A stretch of DNA of 64,000 nucleotides from Latrodectus hesperus (taxonomy: Eukaryota > Arthropoda > Arachnida > Araneae > Theridiidae). A program made the translations under genes and the position numbers. The stretch lies in NCBI GenBank assembly GCA_037975125.1, contig CM075851.1, forward strand, positions 77,305,063 to 77,369,062, given 5' to 3'. This document shows positions 60,490 through 64,000 of the stretch, piece by piece (position 1 is the first letter of the stretch; every line of letters starts with the position of its first letter). Below the pieces are notes generated by a model. That model saw only the letters and a program-made list of their open reading frames with translations. It ran no database searches and was not told the DNA's origin.

Positions 60490-60765
60490 CATACATACAC
60501 AGCGATAAATACCAGTCCCGGACTGTACCGTAAGAGTTTGAAATACTCTCCCAACACAAATCGTGTCATAATTTTGAATCACGTTTAGATGACGAAATCA
60601 CAGATGAGCTGACATTGTCTTCTCACCATCCACATAACACCAATGGAAGTACGTTGGACGTCAAAAATTAACGAGTTCATGTTCCCAACTCAAGGAGCTC
60701 CAGCAACCTAATGCGGGGGAATGTAGTCACCCTTCCAATCACTACCCGGGGCAAATGGGTATTCT
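60490..60765. other. GC-raised island, probably an unidentified repeat
   Basis: About 275 bp far richer in G+C than its flanks, with CCGGACTGTACCGTAAGAG near the left and TGCGGGGGAATGTAGTCACC and CACTACCCGGGGCAAATGGG near the right. Every frame contains stops or lacks a motif. No tRNA-type A/B box pair with correct spacing and no target-site duplication was found. The sharp composition edges suggest an inserted element or old conserved block; the class is unknown. Confidence 0.35.
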
Positions 60766-63700
60766 TTTTGCTGATTTTATCAGAAAGTGACCTGAAGCTA
60801 CAAAGCTATTACTGCTTAGTGAAAATTGTATATGTTAATGATTCATGTACACATTCTTAGCATTAAATTCTATCCTATTTTTTAATAGTTTTCATCACAA
60901 AATATTTTTCCACATAAAAATATATTTAACACTATCATGAATAAGAAAATAATATTAAAAAACGACAATAGACTATATAAATTTTATACGATTCCCAGTC
61001 ATGTACTGAAAGTATTCAGTATAAATCGTATTCATTCTTCTCTTCACCTCATTTATTTTACAGATTTTCAGAGTGTTACTTCATTTCATTATCTTTACTG
61101 TTTCATGTGTATAGCCAAAAAATTCCCGCTTTTGGAAGAATCAGCATGTCTTCTTTTTAAACAAACTTCTTATTTCTGTTTTAATAAATAAATGAATAAC
61201 AAATTTATTCCGGCATATAATAATGCAGCATAATTACTTCTTTCATATTTAAAAAGGTATTAAAATATTAAATTACTGAAAAATGAATGAAAAAATAAAT
61301 TTAAATTTTTTCAATTATTGCTTACTTTTTGTGCTTTTTGGGGAGTAAAATGCTAAATTTAACTTGTGGCATACATAGCTCCATAAATGTCCTTACATTT
61401 GTGATTCTTCTAGCTATATATTTTTAATCTTTAATAATTTATATTAAGGATATCAATATATATGAGATTTTAATTTCCTTTTATGTGTTTCATACATGTT
61501 TCCTATTTTCCGCTTAACGCAGAAAATTAGCATATTTGTTGACTTTTTAGATTGCTCATATATGTATTCTTTATGCATATAGGAACTAGTAATCAGTGAA
61601 TTAATTTGCATAAATCAAGTTAGAATAACGAAATTCAGCATAGTTTAATGTATTATTTTCTGCAATATTTAATACTGATACATTGATAGTGTTTAAGTAT
61701 TTATTGTAAAATTAATGAAGTATTGATTATATATAATGTGTGTGTATGATAAATAAAATTAAATATTAAATACTACCTTCAAAAATATGAAATGAAAAAA
61801 CAAATCCATGCAAAACACTGGGGTGGATAAATATATATATTCTTTTATTTTAAGCTATGCATTCTTCCTCTTCAAAGAAGTTCTAAACGAAGAATATTTT
61901 AAGATCTTTCCCAATCATATTTGTTCTCTTAAAAATACAAGCCAAGATATAAAATGTTGCATTTTTTATTTACTAAGTTTGGAATTTTTTCTCTGCGGAT
62001 AACAAACAAATACATTTTTCTTTTATTCCCCAAATATTTTTTGTAACTTTTGCTGTTAGCTAAATTATTAGATAGAATAATAAGTAATTGACAAAAGTTT
62101 GCATTCATTTTTTAGTTTTCCTTAATTATAAAAAATATATTTTGAATGGGAAAAAAATGCATTTCTTTCACTGCAAGAAGTTTTTAAAAAGAAAAGAATT
62201 TTTTTCAAATTAAAAAATACGTTTTACCTTCTTTTTAATGTTTCCTAAAATGTACCAAACTCAAAATCTATTATGTAACAAAACATTTGATAAAGAAATA
62301 TCCAGATAAAAGTGGAAATCAAAGAATTAAAAAAACATCAATTTCTTTTTTAGCACTGAAGTATTTTCTCTAACTGTTTAATAAAAGAAAAAAATCATGA
62401 TATCATTATTGAGCGATAAATTTTCCTGTATCACTGGTTTTGTTATTATTTTAAATGTAGCTTTTTTTAATCCTTTATATTATTTTAAATTTTTATACAG
62501 TGTTTAATATTAAGTATAGTTAATTTGAATGAAATTTTTAAAAAATTAAAAAGGTTAAATAATTTTATGAGGGTTAAAAAAACTAAGAATTTTAACCACA
62601 AATAATCATTAGTTACCCCACGAAAAGATATTAAATAAGTTTATTTTTTTCTAGAAAACCACATTTTCATTTTATGACTTCCCACCCTGCAGTTAAAAAT
62701 TAAAACTTTCCATGTGAAAAGGTAAGAAACTAGCTATTGAACTTCAAGAATCACTGCTTATTCTTTTTTATATAATTGGATTTAATTTTCAATGTATTTA
62801 AGTGTCTGCTCTTATCTTTGATGATTGAGAAACATTTCATTTGTTTGCTTCTCTATTAATGTAATTCTTTTTGACACGTTTTTGGATAACTGAAATTTTA
62901 TATAATGTGGCATTTTATATTCATTAAATTATTATGTACATGTTAGAGTATTTTTGTAATAGTGTATTAAAATAATTGTTTTATTGTTGATGAAATACTT
63001 AAAGGTTTTGTTAAAACTATTAATATTCAAGAATTTCTTATGCATTCATTTTTACGCTTTTAATATCATTATTTAGATACTGTTGGTCACGATGTGTGTC
63101 TTTTTATGCAAACACATTTAAACTGATAATATAATGAAAACTAAGTCCAAAGCATCGTTCATAGATTATTTGAAACATATGTTAATGAGGATGAAAATAT
63201 CTTAGGCAAGTAAAGTAGATTATTTTGTAACTACGAAGATAATCTCTCAATAAAAAAATTTAAATTTCAATGTATAGTTTGTAATTGTTAGTAAACTAAG
63301 AAATTGAAAGTAACAAATAAACTGAAGGAAAGGACAATAAACAAAGTCGCCGAAAAATCATTTTATGTTCAAGATAATTCAAAAAAATTCTCAAAGACAT
63401 AAATTTCATTTAATGCATTCATTTAGCGTAAGTCAATAGCATTAATTACGCTTCATATAACATTTCTCTTACATGAACGAGAAAATGCATTCAGATTTGC
63501 TTATGCTAATGCCCCAAAAATGTTATAAAACGGCAAAAGATGATTAAAATGCAAAGCTTTACATACTCGGATGGCATCATGCCAACATCAGTAGGGAGAT
63601 TTACCATTCATTAACCTCAATAGCTTTTAAGCTTTTCCCTTTTTCGGTTATTCTTGGTAAAAGGAGAGGGAAAAAAAGGAAATCCCTTTTATATCCTTAT

Positions 63701-64000
63701 CTAATTCATCGATCCCTTCCATACTTTATAATAAAGAAAAATGTACAAAATAAAAGAGATTAACCATTTCACTCCTGAATTATATATTCAACATTTGAGG
63801 ATACCACGATATATATACTCCATTTCACATTTCTCTAACCACGGAAGTGCATGCGTATTGTCTTATTTTTACGACGTATTATAAAATAAATGTAATATGT
63901 AATTTAAGTAAAGTTTGTTATGTTAAGTTTGTTAAGTTTGGTGTTTTCCAGTTTGACATGGATTATAAACATGATGCATTAATTAGAAAATACTGTTTTA
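60766..64000. other. AT-rich DNA without recognisable genes
   Basis: AT-rich to the end of the window. Open stretches at 60937-61191 and 61808-62002 are unremarkable for this composition. A slightly less AT-rich patch near 63560-63720 shows no gene or repeat signature. Confidence 0.5.

Overview
This is a very A+T-rich eukaryotic window, roughly three quarters A+T by eye. I find no intact protein-coding gene. Its recognisable content is a graveyard of transposable elements plus long (AT)n microsatellites. The elements are four Tc1-like transposons, one mariner, two 5'-truncated non-LTR retrotransposon tails with RNase H or zinc-knuckle sequence, and three tRNA-derived SINEs. This mix points to an arthropod nuclear genome; an arachnid is plausible but is inference. 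Most of the window is probably intergenic or intronic.

Layout. 1-4.37 kb: featureless AT-rich DNA. 4.37-4.91 kb: minus-strand Tc1-like remnant. 9.64-10.13 kb: GC-raised island with a splice-acceptor-like site and a weak membrane-transporter-like reading. 10.81-11.12 kb: SINE with perfect target-site duplications. 11.32-11.54 kb: exon-like coding island of unknown family. 13.5-14.44 kb: LINE 3' end with RNase H. 14.53-15.72 kb: decayed Tc1-like element with both terminal repeats. 16.55-16.75 kb: perfect 194-bp palindrome centred on (AT)80. 17.94-18.09 kb: a second SINE family. 20.6-20.9 and 22.1-22.5 kb: GC-raised islands, the second ending like a transposon. 30.40-31.41 kb: nearly full-length mariner transposase pseudogene. 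32.03-32.64 kb: Tc1-like fragment. 44.6-46.4 kb: Tc1-like DD34E pseudogene between two long (AT)n tracts. 50.1-51.0 kb: second SINE copy, then a second LINE tail. 60.5-60.8 kb: unexplained GC-raised island. The rest is AT-rich sequence with (AT)n arrays, short tandem duplications and small perfect hairpins.

How the parts relate. The LINE tails and the 10.8/50.1-kb SINE family share a 3' (CAA)n tail and are flanked by short target-site duplications, which fits a SINE mobilised by that LINE. The Tc1-like elements at 4.4 and 14.5 kb share terminal-repeat sequence. Every transposase carries stops or frameshifts, so none looks autonomous. The many 60-100 residue reading frames elsewhere are about what chance gives at this base composition. 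I found no convincing undescribed system; the best candidates for a second look are the 11.3-kb exon-like island, the 9.6-10.1 kb island and the 16.6-kb palindrome.
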